From Rikenellaceae bacterium UBA1749 (lineage in GTDB: Bacteria; Bacteroidota; Bacteroidia; Bacteroidales; Rikenellaceae), in NCBI GenBank assembly GCA_002315675.1, contig DCHP01000111.1:1-36480 (forward strand): a stretch of 36,480 nucleotides of DNA, written 5' to 3'. The translations under genes were made by a program, and so were the position numbers. Within the stretch, counting starts at the first letter, position 1. The number at the start of each line of letters is the position of its first letter. Shown here piece by piece: positions 16,616 to 25,918 of this stretch. Under the pieces are notes generated by a model. The model was given only the letters and a program-made list of their open reading frames with translations, was not told the origin of the DNA and did no database searches.

Positions 16616-19057
16616 TTATCTAATGTTTGCTATTGACATGATGTCGGCAAATACACCGGCTGCTGTTACGCTGGCTCCAGCTCCGTATCCTTTAATCTGT
16701 AATGGGTACTCATGATACCTTGAAGTCGTGATAAGAATAATATTGTTGCTGCCTTCCAGATTGAAAAATGGTGACATACTGTCGACTTCCTGTAAACCTA
16801 CAGAACATTTTCCATCTGACAATGTTGCGATGAAACGCAACTTTTTGTTCTCTTTTTCCAACCTTTTCCTTATTTCATCAAAGTGCTGGTCAAGTTCTGG
16901 AACCTTTTCCCAGAATTCATTGACAGGTCCTTCGAAATACTTTTCAGGGACAAACAGATTTCTTTCTACATCATCCTGTTCGACAATATATCCGGATTCC
17001 CTTGCAAGAATCGTAAGCTTTCGTACTACATCCGTTCCGGATAGGTCAATCCTCGGATCTGGTTCTGCGTATCCTGCATCCTGGGCAGCTTTCACTGCTT
17101 TTGAGAATGGAATATCTTCGGACAGGACGTTGAATATGTAATTCAGAGTCCCAGACAGTACGGCCTTAAGTCCTAGAATTTTATCTCCGGAATTTCTTAG
17201 ATTGCCTATTGTATTAATAATAGGAAGTCCTGCACCTACATTTGTTTCAAACAGGAACTTAACTCCCTTGTGCCTTGCTGTTTCCTTGAGATTAGTGTAG
17301 TGCTCATATTTGCTTGATGCTGCAATTTTATTTGCAGTAACCACAGAAATGTTGTTTTTCAGCAGGTCTTCATATATTGTTGCGACATCTCCGCTTGCGG
17401 TACAATCTACAAATACAGAGTTGTAAAGATTCAGTTCCTTAATCTTGGCAACTATATCCTTTGGCTTTGTCGGACATCCATTCATCAATCTTTCTTTGTA
17501 CCCATCAAGATCCAGTCCCTCTTTGTCAAAGAGAGAGTATCTTGAATTTGAGATGCCAACAACATTTATTTTAAGGGAATTATTTTCCTTTAATGTCTGC
17601 TTCTGTGATGCTATCTGCTCAATCAGACTTCCTCCCACAACACCTACTCCACAAAGAAATAGGTTCAATTCCTGATATTCAGACAGGAAAAAAGAATCGT
17701 GAATAACGGATATTGCTTTCTTTAGGTTGTCTATTGAAACAACAAATGAAATATTTGTCTGAGCAGCTCCCATGGCTGTTGTCAATACCTTGATACCATT
17801 CCGGGCCAGGGTGCCAAACAATTTACCTGCAATTCCCGGAGCATCTTTTATGCTTTCACCAACAACTGCAATTGTTGCAAGATCTTTGTCAATGATTACA
17901 TTGTCGATTTCTCCTGTTGTTATTTCCTGCTTGAATTCTGTTGTCAAAGCGTTTACAGCAGCATCTACATCAGATGTCCTGATGCCAATTGAAGTGCTGT
18001 TCTCAGATGAGGCCTGACTGACAAGGAATACCGAAACACCAGCCTTTGCTAAGGATTTGAAGATTCTGTAATTCACTCCAATAACGCCAACCATTCCAAG
18101 ACCACGGATAGTCAGTAGTGCGGTGTCATTTATGGAACTTATACCTTTTATCGTGCACTGTTGATGTTTTTCTGAACACCTGTTGTGTCCAATATACGTC
18201 CCTTCACATTCCGGGTTATAAGTATTCTTGATTATGATAGGAATGTTATTGTTGTATGCCGGGTATATTGTTGGAGGGTAAATTACTTTCGCCCCGAAAT
18301 TACATAACTCCATAGCCTCAACAAAACTTAAACTCTTGATGCGGTATGCGTTTGTAATGACTCTTGGATCTGCAGTCATAAATCCATCGACATCAGTGTA
18401 AATGTATAATTCTTCTGCAGAAAGCGCTGCGGCGATGATTGAGGCTGTATAGTCAGAACCTCCACGACCGAGGTTTGTGATATTTCCTGATTCCTTGTCT
18501 GTTGAAATGAAACCTCCCATTACAACAGTTTTTCCACATAATTTGGAAAATGTTGCATTTATCAGTGAATTTGTCTTTGGGAAATCAACTATATGCCGTG
18601 AATAATAAGGAGTGGTCTTGATGATATCAAGGGAATCTACGCATGTAGCATTTTCAAGAAGAGATGTTACTATCAGTGAACTTATTCTCTCTCCGTAACT
18701 TACTGTTGCATCAGAACTTTTTTGAGAAGCTTCTCCAACAAGGCAGATACCTTTCAATATATTGCCAAGTTCATCAAGTAATGAATCGATTTTCGATAGA
18801 AGTTCAGCTCTTTTACTTTCCTGGATACATTCAGAAATAATTCTATGATGACGAGCAGCTATCTCATCCAGAAGTTCCAGGTATCCCTTTGTATCTTTCT
18901 TAGCTGCAAGTGAGCAACATTTAATAAGTGAATCTGTAATCGTAGATAAAGCAGATACTACGACCACAGCACCTTTTTCACTATCAATAATTCTTTTTAT
19001 GTTCGCAAGTCCTTCTTTACAACCTACGGACGTGCCTCCAAACTTAAAAACCTTCAT
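16616..19057 (-). CDS. thrA: Bifunctional aspartokinase / homoserine dehydrogenase
   Basis: This protein of 813 residues catalyses the first and third steps of the aspartate family pathway. The start is placed at the ATG at 19057 because MKVFKFGGTSVG is the family N-terminus. A 26-residue extension is open upstream but would begin in the promoter region. The aspartokinase domain covers about 1-295 (KFGGTSVG, GRGGSDYTAS), the ACT regulatory pair about 310-455, and the homoserine dehydrogenase about 465-813 (GVGVVGG at 470-476, then TANK-like TANKIAAS). The ACT domains imply feedback control, probably by threonine. No thrB or thrC follows; instead truB and queA are downstream. Confidence 0.96.
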   Translation of the reverse strand: MKVFKFGGTSVGCKEGLANIKRIIDSEKGAVVVVSALSTITDSLIKCCSLAAKKDTKGYLELLDEIAARHHRIISECIQESKRAELLSKIDSLLDELGNILKGICLVGEASQKSSDATVSYGERISSLIVTSLLENATCVDSLDIIKTTPYYSRHIVDFPKTNSLINATFSKLCGKTVVMGGFISTDKESGNITNLGRGGSDYTASIIAAALSAEELYIYTDVDGFMTADPRVITNAYRIKSLSFVEAMELCNFGAKVIYPPTIYPAYNNNIPIIIKNTYNPECEGTYIGHNRCSEKHQQCTIKGISSINDTALLTIRGLGMVGVIGVNYRIFKSLAKAGVSVFLVSQASSENSTSIGIRTSDVDAAVNALTTEFKQEITTGEIDNVIIDKDLATIAVVGESIKDAPGIAGKLFGTLARNGIKVLTTAMGAAQTNISFVVSIDNLKKAISVIHDSFFLSEYQELNLFLCGVGVVGGSLIEQIASQKQTLKENNSLKINVVGISNSRYSLFDKEGLDLDGYKERLMNGCPTKPKDIVAKIKELNLYNSVFVDCTASGDVATIYEDLLKNNISVVTANKIAASSKYEHYTNLKETARHKGVKFLFETNVGAGLPIINTIGNLRNSGDKILGLKAVLSGTLNYIFNVLSEDIPFSKAVKAAQDAGYAEPDPRIDLSGTDVVRKLTILARESGYIVEQDDVERNLFVPEKYFEGPVNEFWEKVPELDQHFDEIRKRLEKENKKLRFIATLSDGKCSVGLQEVDSMSPFFNLEGSNNIILITTSRYHEYPLQIKGYGAGASVTAAGVFADIMSIANIR

Positions 19058-19080
19058 TTCCCTATTATATTCGTATCGTA

Positions 19081-19088
19081 CAAAGATA
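19081..19088 (-). promoter_or_regulatory. -7 promoter box of the thrA operon
   Basis: Minus-strand TATCTTTG is a perfect TAnnTTTG element 23 bases upstream of the chosen thrA ATG. The nearest TTTG upstream is 26 bases away, longer than ideal. Its position inside the coding extension that would begin at 19135 supports the shorter thrA start. Confidence 0.6.
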
Positions 19089-19144
19089 TATCTTTTTTTT
19101 CGTACTTTTACTGACAAATAATTAATGGTCAACAATCGATAAAT

Positions 19145-19882
19145 ATGAAAATAACAATATTCAAGATAGGCGGTAACGTTATTGACGATCCTCAGAAACT
19201 GGACGTCTTCCTAGATAAGTTTGCAGCATGCCCTGGCAGTAAGGTATTGGTGCATGGTGGCGGTAAAGTAGCAACAAGACTCGCTGAAAAGACTGGTCTC
19301 AAGGTTACAATGATTGATGGCCGTCGTGTTACAGATAAGGATATGCTGGATATCGTGGTAATGACATATGCCGGGCTTATCAATAAGGATATCGTATCAT
19401 CATTGAATAGAAAAGGATGTAATGCTATTGGTCTTTGTGGAGCTGATGCGAATATTATTGTGTCAAAGATGAGAAGCAAGTTGCCGGTTGATTTCGGTTA
19501 TGTTGGGGATCCTGTATCAGTCAAATCCTCAGCACTTCTTGCTCTTCTCAGTTCAGGTTTTGTACCTGTCGTAGCACCGATAACTGCATCCGAGGAAACC
19601 CTTTTGAATACAAATGCAGATACCGTTGCCCAGACAATTGCCGTGGCTTTGGCTGAAACAGATGATGTGGACCTGCAATATGAATTTGAAAAGAGGGGTG
19701 TGCTTCTTGATGTTGATGATCCGGATAGTGTAGTCAAGAATGTCAATAAAGAGTATTTTGAAAAGTTGAAAGAAGAAGGACGCATTTCTGCAGGAATGTT
19801 GCCAAAGCTTCAGAATGCGCTTAAAGCAGTTGACGAAGGTGTATCAAAGGTCTTTATTGGTGAAACTGTAATATCGAAATAA
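19145..19882 (+). CDS. argB: Acetylglutamate kinase (or N-succinylglutamate kinase)
   Basis: This 245-residue amino-acid kinase phosphorylates the gamma-carboxyl of N-acylated glutamate, the second step of arginine synthesis. The family features are FKIGGNVIDD at the N-terminus, VLVHGGGKVATRLAEKTG around residues 34-51, and NADTVAQTIAVAL (about 158-170). Bacteroidetes are known to use N-succinylated intermediates in arginine synthesis, so the real substrate could be N-succinylglutamate; the sequence alone does not decide. It is divergent from thrA (87 bases) and lies 8 bases before birA, so the two form an operon. A near-consensus -7 box (TACTTTTA, 19103-19110) lies upstream. Confidence 0.93.
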   Translation: MKITIFKIGGNVIDDPQKLDVFLDKFAACPGSKVLVHGGGKVATRLAEKTGLKVTMIDGRRVTDKDMLDIVVMTYAGLINKDIVSSLNRKGCNAIGLCGADANIIVSKMRSKLPVDFGYVGDPVSVKSSALLALLSSGFVPVVAPITASEETLLNTNADTVAQTIAVALAETDDVDLQYEFEKRGVLLDVDDPDSVVKNVNKEYFEKLKEEGRISAGMLPKLQNALKAVDEGVSKVFIGETVISK

Positions 19883-19890
19883 TATTTCAG

Positions 19891-20604
19891 ATGGTCTTTG
19901 ATATCGTTGGCTTTGATGTCCTTGAATCTACAAACACGGAAGCTCTTACCAAGGATTACCCGGAAGGAACCATAATATGGGCCCAGTTTCAGACGAAGGG
20001 CCGCGGGCAGAGAGGGAATATCTGGAATGCTAAGGCATCTGAAAACTTGACTTTTTCTGTTGTGCTCTGCCCCGGTAGACTGCTTCTTGATAGCTATCCT
20101 ATTTCAATGGCGGCGGCGCTGGCTGTTGTGAAGACGCTTAATACATATGGTATCGAGGCGAAGATTAAATGGCCGAATGATATTTATGTGGGTGATCTTA
20201 AAATTGCAGGCATACTCATAGAAAACTCCCTATCGTCAGATTCGGTAATAACCAAAAGTGTAATAGGTGTCGGACTTAATGTTCTTCAGACAACTTTCCC
20301 TGACTCTATTCCAAACCCGGTGTCCATGTTGCTTCTTGGAGTCAAGGAAACAACCGGTAATGTGCTTTCTGGATTTGTCAAACAATTGTCTGATGTCCTG
20401 GAACTTGATGATTCTATACTATTTGAGGAGTATATGGGAATGCTCTGGAGGAAAGATGGATATTTCCCGTATCAGGATGATACAGGCAGGTTTCTTGCGG
20501 AAATAAAAAATGTAAACCCTCATACGGGAAGGCTTACATTATTGAAGGAAAACGGGGAAATATGTGAGTATTATTTTAAAGAAGTCCAAGCTCTTTTGAA
20601 ATAG
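19891..20604 (+). CDS. birA: Biotin-protein ligase BirA, without DNA-binding domain
   Basis: This 237-residue enzyme activates biotin with ATP and attaches it to biotin carboxyl carrier proteins. The biotinyl-AMP binding loop is GRGQRG (37-42), and KWPNDIYVGDLKIAGILIE (from 93) carries the catalytic lysine region. It lacks the N-terminal helix-turn-helix of E. coli BirA, so it is a monofunctional ligase and not a biotin-operon repressor. It follows argB by 8 bases. Its last 29 bases overlap the 3' end of nadA on the opposite strand. Confidence 0.95.
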   Translation: MVFDIVGFDVLESTNTEALTKDYPEGTIIWAQFQTKGRGQRGNIWNAKASENLTFSVVLCPGRLLLDSYPISMAAALAVVKTLNTYGIEAKIKWPNDIYVGDLKIAGILIENSLSSDSVITKSVIGVGLNVLQTTFPDSIPNPVSMLLLGVKETTGNVLSGFVKQLSDVLELDDSILFEEYMGMLWRKDGYFPYQDDTGRFLAEIKNVNPHTGRLTLLKENGEICEYYFKEVQALLK

Positions 20605-21514
20605 TCAGCATACGTTCAATAGGCTTTTTTGCTTTAATGATTATTTCCTCGCCAAGGAAAATCTCTTCTTTCATATTCTCCAGTGCGGATACCATCTTAT
20701 CAATTGTATTCATTTTCATGTATTGGCAGTCATTGCATGATTTACATGGGTCGGAAGAAGGAACGCTGAAAAATGTCTTTGATGGACTTTCTTTCTGCAT
20801 CTGATACAGAATTCCACTTTCCGTTGAGACAATGAATTTTTCTGAAGAATCCTTTTTTGTGAATTTAAGAAGTGCTGCTGTTGAACCGATGACATCTGCA
20901 ATCTTGAGAACTGAGTCCGGACATTCTGGGTGAGCCAGTACTTTGGCTTCAGGATGTTCTTTTTTCAATATCCTGATTGCTTCGGAAGAAAATTGCTGAT
21001 GAACATGGCATGCCCCGTCCCATATTATCATATTTCTTCCTGTCTTTTCAGCCACAAAACGTCCAAGATTTCTGTCAGGCCCGAAGATAATCTTTTCATC
21101 TTTAGGGAGACTGTCAACAATTTCAACGGCATTTGATGATGTTACGACAATATCAGTCAATGCCTTGACATCAGATGTCGTGTTTACGTAACTTATTACG
21201 GTATGGTCTGGATACTGCGCTATAAAATCCTTGAATTGCCCTGCAGGGCAACTGTCTGCCAGAGAACAACCGGCGTTGCTGTCAACAAGCAGAACTCTTT
21301 TATCCGGCGAGAGGATTTTCGCGGTTTCGGCCATAAATCTGACACCGGCAAACAATATTATGTCAGCATCAGTTGTTGCTGCTTTTTCAGAAAGGACAAG
21401 TGAGTCCCCTACGAAATCAGCGACACTTTGTACTTCACCTGTTGTGTAATAGTGAGATAAGATTACAGCGTTCTTCTCGTTTTTCAGCTGTATGAGTTTC
21501 TCAATGTTTGTCAT
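20576..21514 (-). CDS. nadA: Quinolinate synthase NadA
   Basis: This 312-residue [4Fe-4S] enzyme condenses iminoaspartate with dihydroxyacetone phosphate to give quinolinate, the precursor of NAD. The three repeated subdomains are visible, with cluster ligands C83 (NAGCSLAD), C169 (WDGACHVHQQF) and one of C257/C260/C263 (DPCKSCNDC). This spacing follows the compact NadA type known from Thermotoga. HYYTTGEVQSVADFVGDSL near the N-terminus and MAETAKIL are typical. It follows the CobW GTPase gene by 11 bases, so the two are cotranscribed. Neither nadB nor nadC is in the window. Its end overlaps birA. Confidence 0.96.
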   Translation of the reverse strand: MTNIEKLIQLKNEKNAVILSHYYTTGEVQSVADFVGDSLVLSEKAATTDADIILFAGVRFMAETAKILSPDKRVLLVDSNAGCSLADSCPAGQFKDFIAQYPDHTVISYVNTTSDVKALTDIVVTSSNAVEIVDSLPKDEKIIFGPDRNLGRFVAEKTGRNMIIWDGACHVHQQFSSEAIRILKKEHPEAKVLAHPECPDSVLKIADVIGSTAALLKFTKKDSSEKFIVSTESGILYQMQKESPSKTFFSVPSSDPCKSCNDCQYMKMNTIDKMVSALENMKEEIFLGEEIIIKAKKPIERMLTISKELGLL

Positions 21515-21525
21515 AAATATAGATT

Positions 21526-22764
21526 TTACTCAGCAAGGCAGTTATTCAATGCTTTGGTTATTTCTTCCTTATTCAGATGTTGTCCTATGAAAACAATCTT
21601 CTGCATTCTGTCTCCATACTCTATGTCCCAGTCCTTGATAAGTGTAGGATTTGTCCTTAACTGTTCGTTAAGTTCGTCTTCTGGCATTGTTGCGTACCAT
21701 TGCCCTATGTCTCTTAATGAAACCTGAGTGCCGGCCTGTTCAAACATATAACATTTATCCCATTCTTCAGAAAAATAGCATATGCCTTTTGTTCTGATTA
21801 TTCCACCTGGCCAGTGCTTTGCTACAAAGTCGTCAAACAGGTTTATGTCGAATGGCTTCCTGTTGAAATAGACAAATGTTCCTATACCATATTCTTCTGT
21901 TTCCCCTTCATCATGGTGATGATCATGTTCATGGTGATGATTGTGTTGCTCATGATGATGTTCATGCTCGTCGTCATCATGCTCATGATGATCCTCGTGT
22001 TCGTGTTCATGTTTGTCATCATCATGGCTGTCTTCTATTTCCCCTTCCAATGATGTTACCCATGCGGCAGATCCTGATACGGAGTCATAGTCAAATAGAT
22101 GGGTGTCAAGTATTGTGCCAAAGTCAACATTTCCATAATCGCATTCAACAATCTTTGCTACAGGCTGTATATGGCGGATGATTTTCTCGATTTTGTCAAG
22201 TTCATCCCTTGACACTTCTGATGCCTTGTTCAGCAGGATAATATTGCAGAATTCAACCTGCTCGATTACAAGATTCTCGATATCCTCTTCCTTGATTTTC
22301 TTATTCAGAAGATTCTTTGCACAACCAAATTCGTCCTTCATTCTAAGGGCATCAACAACCGTTACGATGCAATCAAGTCTGGGAGTCCCATTTTTGCAGA
22401 TATCATCTCCCATATATGGAATGGAACAGATTGTACGTGCAATAGGTTCTGGCTCGCACACTCCACTTGCTTCGATTACGATATAATCAAATTTATTCAT
22501 GTTGATTATATCACGTATCTGGCCAATCAGGTCCATCTTCAGTGTACAGCAGATACAACCATTCTGTAGGGCGACAAGACTGTCATCATTGTTCCCTACA
22601 ACTCCACCTCTTTCAATAAGTGAAGCATCAATGTTGACTTCACCTATATCATTAACAATAACAGCGAATTTAATACCTTTCTTATTTGTTAGAATTCTGT
22701 TCAGAAGTGTTGTCTTTCCGCTTCCAAGGTATCCAGTCAGAAGCAATATGGGTGTCTCTTTCAT
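21526..22764 (-). CDS. CobW/COG0523 family metal-chaperone GTPase with a His-rich loop
   Basis: This protein of 412 residues is a G3E-family GTPase thought to insert metal, often zinc, into client proteins. It has a Walker A loop GYLGSGKTT (11-19), the diagnostic CxCC metal motif CICC (70-73), the G4 motif NKAS (179-182), and a C-terminal CobW domain. Between them lies a stretch of about 40 residues (roughly 246-286) with 19 histidines mixed with Asp and Glu, a likely metal reservoir or sensor. The ATG at 22764 is chosen over an in-frame TTG at 22788 because the TTG lies inside the -7 promoter box. It is cotranscribed with nadA, 11 bases downstream. The client is unknown. Confidence 0.9.
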   Translation of the reverse strand: MKETPILLLTGYLGSGKTTLLNRILTNKKGIKFAVIVNDIGEVNIDASLIERGGVVGNNDDSLVALQNGCICCTLKMDLIGQIRDIINMNKFDYIVIEASGVCEPEPIARTICSIPYMGDDICKNGTPRLDCIVTVVDALRMKDEFGCAKNLLNKKIKEEDIENLVIEQVEFCNIILLNKASEVSRDELDKIEKIIRHIQPVAKIVECDYGNVDFGTILDTHLFDYDSVSGSAAWVTSLEGEIEDSHDDDKHEHEHEDHHEHDDDEHEHHHEQHNHHHEHDHHHDEGETEEYGIGTFVYFNRKPFDINLFDDFVAKHWPGGIIRTKGICYFSEEWDKCYMFEQAGTQVSLRDIGQWYATMPEDELNEQLRTNPTLIKDWDIEYGDRMQKIVFIGQHLNKEEITKALNNCLAE

Positions 22765-22785
22765 TTCTTTAAAATTTAAGATGTG

Positions 22786-22817
22786 CAAAGTTAATCTAAA
22801 TCATACATTTTAGGCAA
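22786..22817 (-). promoter_or_regulatory. Promoter of cobW-nadA
   Basis: On the minus strand TTG (22817-22815), 21 bases, then TAACTTTG (22793-22786) fits the Bacteroidetes promoter. The start site would lie near 22780, so the leader is short. No Zur-like palindrome was recognised. Confidence 0.7.
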
Positions 22818-22902
22818 TTTACTTGTCCAAAATCGGAGAGTGAAAATCTGGCCTGTCAAGATTGATTTCCATATCATGCATTGCGGATAGTTTGGACATC
22901 AT

Positions 22903-22946
22903 GGTAAAATATTTAGGCCCTGTCTTCTCATTGAAAGACAGGACCT
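22903..22946 (-). terminator. Probable terminator of purA
   Basis: AGGCCCTGTCTT (22915-22926) and AAGACAGGACCT (22935-22946) form a 12-bp stem on the minus strand with one T-G pair and an 8-base loop. The tail reads AAATATTTT, which is only moderately U-rich. It lies 61 bases after the purA stop codon. Confidence 0.55.
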
Positions 22947-23006
22947 GAAGGTCATATTAGAAAGAATTAGTTCCTATTATCAAGTTCTGGCAAAGGAAAC
23001 CACTGG

Positions 23007-24278
23007 CTAATTACGGAATATTGTTGCCTCTCTGTCTGGTCCGATAGATATTATGCGTACCGGACAACTGGTCTCCTTTTCAATGAATGCAACATATTCC
23101 CTGAATTTTTCAGGAAGACTATCATAATCTCTTATGTCGCAGATGTCTGTTTTCCAGCCTTCAAACTCTTTGTATATCGGTTCAACATTGTCTGCGCCAT
23201 CGTATGGGAATGTGTCCATTGTCTCATCTCCACGTTTGTATGCAACAGCCACTTTTATAGTGTCCATGCTATTGAGTACGTCAGATTTCATCATAATCAG
23301 ATCTGTAACACCATTCATCATGACTGCATATTTTAGTGCTACAAGGTCAAGCCATCCGCAGCGGCGTGGACGTCCTGTAGTAGCTCCGAATTCGTGTCCT
23401 GCCTGTCTCAAATCCTCACCGGTCTGATCATTAAGCTCTGTTGGGAATGGACCATTTCCGACTCTTGTACAGTATGCTTTGAAAATTCCATATACATTTC
23501 CGACTCTGTTTGGTGCTACACCAAGTCCTGTACAGACACCGGCTGTCATCGTGTTGGATGAAGTTACAAACGGATATGTTCCGAAATCAATATCAAGCAT
23601 GGAACCCTGGGCTCCTTCAGCAAGAATGGCTTTGCCGTCATTGATGTATTCATTGGCAATATGTTCGCTGTCTACGAACTTTATACTTTTTAATTGTTCG
23701 ACAGCATCGAACCATTTTGCTTCATATTCAGTTATATCAAATTTGAAATCCGGATACAATTTCAAAGTTTCCATATGGCGTTTTTTCAGTGCCTCGTATT
23801 TTTCCTTGAAACTATCGAGAAGAATGTCTCCTATGCGTAGACCATATCTGCCAATCTTGTCCATATATGTAGGTCCGATACCTTTCAGTGTAGAACCTAT
23901 TTTGCTTTTACCCATTGATGACTCATTGGCTGCATCAAGCATTCTGTGGGTTGGGAGAATCAGTTGAGCTCGTTTTGAAATCATCAACCTTGAACGTGAA
24001 TCTGCTGATTTAGTTTCAATCTGTTTGATTTCATCCATTAGGATAACAGGATCGATAACGACGCCATTACCTATAATATTCACAGACTCTTTACGGAAAA
24101 TTCCAGATGGAACAGTATGAAGAACGAAACTGTCATTGTTGAAAACCAGTGAGTGTCCGGCATTCGGACCACCCTGGAAGCGTGCAATTACATTATAATT
24201 TGGAGTTAGTACGTCAACCACCTTACCCTTACCTTCATCTCCCCACTGGAGACCAAGTACCACATCTATTTTTTTCAT
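23007..24278 (-). CDS. purA: Adenylosuccinate synthetase
   Basis: This 423-residue enzyme uses GTP to join IMP and aspartate, the committed step to AMP. The GTP/IMP loop GDEGKGK is at residues 13-19, with the catalytic aspartate at D14. Further family blocks are GGPNAGHS, GSTLKGIGPTYMDK, EGAQGSMLDIDFGTYPFVTSSNT and TTGRPRRCGWLDLVALKYA. It is the last gene of the minus-strand run with guaA (69 bases upstream) and is followed by a hairpin terminator. PurB, the next enzyme of the same branch, is encoded in the same cluster. Confidence 0.98.
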   Translation of the reverse strand: MKKIDVVLGLQWGDEGKGKVVDVLTPNYNVIARFQGGPNAGHSLVFNNDSFVLHTVPSGIFRKESVNIIGNGVVIDPVILMDEIKQIETKSADSRSRLMISKRAQLILPTHRMLDAANESSMGKSKIGSTLKGIGPTYMDKIGRYGLRIGDILLDSFKEKYEALKKRHMETLKLYPDFKFDITEYEAKWFDAVEQLKSIKFVDSEHIANEYINDGKAILAEGAQGSMLDIDFGTYPFVTSSNTMTAGVCTGLGVAPNRVGNVYGIFKAYCTRVGNGPFPTELNDQTGEDLRQAGHEFGATTGRPRRCGWLDLVALKYAVMMNGVTDLIMMKSDVLNSMDTIKVAVAYKRGDETMDTFPYDGADNVEPIYKEFEGWKTDICDIRDYDSLPEKFREYVAFIEKETSCPVRIISIGPDREATIFRN

Positions 24279-24347
24279 TATAGTATTTTTTTCTGATAAT
24301 CAGTTCTATTAATAAAGCTTTGTAAAGTTCAAGAAACGGGATTTTTA

Positions 24348-25868
24348 CTATTCCCATTCTATTGTTGCAGGTGGTTTTGAAGATATGTCATAGCATACCC
24401 TGTTCACCCCTTTTACTTTGTTAATAATTTCATTGCTTACAAATTTCAGGAAATCGTAAGGTAGTTCTGCCCAATCGGCTGTCATTGCGTCTATACTTGT
24501 TACAGCTCTTAGTGCAACTGCATTTTCAAATGTTCTTTCATCTCCCATAACTCCGACAGACCTGTCTTTTAGGAGAATTGCTCCAGCCTGCCATACTTTG
24601 TCATATAGCCCCCATTCTCTTAATCCTCCGATGAAGATATTGTCAACTTCCTGAAGAATGGATACTTTTTCTGGCGTTATATCACCGATTATCCTGACTG
24701 CAAGGCCTGGTCCTGGGAATGGATGACGATTGATAAGCTTTTTAGGAAGTCCAAGTCTTTCCCCGACATATCTGACTTCATCCTTGAATAACCATTTCAA
24801 TGGCTCACAAAGTTGAAGTCCCATTTTCTCAGGAAGTCCACCGACATTGTGATGACTTTTTATAACCTTGCCTGTAATGTTCAGACTCTCAATTCTATCT
24901 GGATATATGGTTCCTTGAGCCAGCCATTTGATATCTTTCAGTGCAGATGCTTCGCTGTCAAATACCTTGATGAAGTCCCTGCCGATTATTTTTCGTTTCT
25001 TCTCAGGATCTGAAACACCCTTCAGGTCATTCATGAACCTTTCGGATGCATTAACACCAATGACATTAAGCCCAATGGCGTTATAGGCATCCATTACTTC
25101 TTCGAATTCTCCTTTACGGAGAAGCCCATGGTTGACAAAGATTGAAGTCAGATTGTCTCCTATTGCCTTATGTAGAAGGGCCGCGGCAACTGATGAATCA
25201 ACACCACCACTTAATCCAAGTACAACCTTATCATCGCCAAGTTGCTGTTTCAATTCAGCAACGGTTTTATCAATGAATGAGTCTGATGTCCATTCTTTCT
25301 TGCTGCCGCAAATACCAACAACAAAGTTTTCGATCAGTTTCCTTCCTTGAAGAGAGTGCTCAACTTCAGGATGGAACTGAACTCCCCATACCGGTAAATC
25401 AATTGATTCAAAAGCTGCATATTTTACGGTGTCCGTTGATCCGACAACCCTGTATCCATTAGGAATGGCAGTGATTGTATCTCCGTGACTCATCCATACT
25501 TGCGAGTTCTGCTCCAGACCCTTAAGAAGCTGACATGAACCTTCAAGAATAGAAAGAGAGGCGCGGCCGTATTCTCTCATGCCTGCAGATTTTACGCATC
25601 CTCCCTGAGTATGACTGATTAGTTGTGCACCATAACAAATTCCAAGAACGGGATATTTGCCAAGTATCTTTGAAAGATCCGGTAAAAAGGCATTTTCGGA
25701 ATAAACACTCAGTGGGGATCCACTCAATACCACTCCGATGATATCCTTGTCTCCTTCAGGAAATTTGTTGTATGGAAGAATCTCGCAGAAAGTATTCAAT
25801 TCGCGGATTCTTCTTGCGATTAACTGGGTAGTCTGAGACCCGAAATCCAAAATTATTATTTTATCCAT
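24348..25868 (-). CDS. guaA: GMP synthase (glutamine-hydrolysing)
   Basis: This 506-residue protein converts XMP to GMP. The N-terminal class I glutaminase has its nucleophile C78 in GICYGAQLISH and the partner residues H166 and E168 in VQFHPEVEH. The ATP-pyrophosphatase domain carries the PP-loop SGGVDSS at 220-226. The C-terminal dimerisation domain ends in the usual KPPATIEWE. The N-terminus reads IIILDFGSQTTQLIARRIRE. It follows carB by 50 bases and precedes purA by 69, so it joins both the GMP and AMP branches in one transcription direction. Confidence 0.98.
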   Translation of the reverse strand: MDKIIILDFGSQTTQLIARRIRELNTFCEILPYNKFPEGDKDIIGVVLSGSPLSVYSENAFLPDLSKILGKYPVLGICYGAQLISHTQGGCVKSAGMREYGRASLSILEGSCQLLKGLEQNSQVWMSHGDTITAIPNGYRVVGSTDTVKYAAFESIDLPVWGVQFHPEVEHSLQGRKLIENFVVGICGSKKEWTSDSFIDKTVAELKQQLGDDKVVLGLSGGVDSSVAAALLHKAIGDNLTSIFVNHGLLRKGEFEEVMDAYNAIGLNVIGVNASERFMNDLKGVSDPEKKRKIIGRDFIKVFDSEASALKDIKWLAQGTIYPDRIESLNITGKVIKSHHNVGGLPEKMGLQLCEPLKWLFKDEVRYVGERLGLPKKLINRHPFPGPGLAVRIIGDITPEKVSILQEVDNIFIGGLREWGLYDKVWQAGAILLKDRSVGVMGDERTFENAVALRAVTSIDAMTADWAELPYDFLKFVSNEIINKVKGVNRVCYDISSKPPATIEWE

Positions 25869-25918
25869 ATTGCTTCTTAAAGTTCCGTATGTATAATCTC
25901 TTACTTGCGAAACATAAG

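Noticed and set aside
19058..19135. A longer thrA start, 26 residues upstream
   Set aside because: The family begins at MKVFKFGGTSVG, and the extension would cross a perfect -7 promoter box.
21896..22024. The low-complexity CAT/GAT-rich tract as a microsatellite or CRISPR-like repeat
   Set aside because: It encodes the His/Asp/Glu-rich loop of the CobW protein in frame, with varied codons and no regular spacer pattern.
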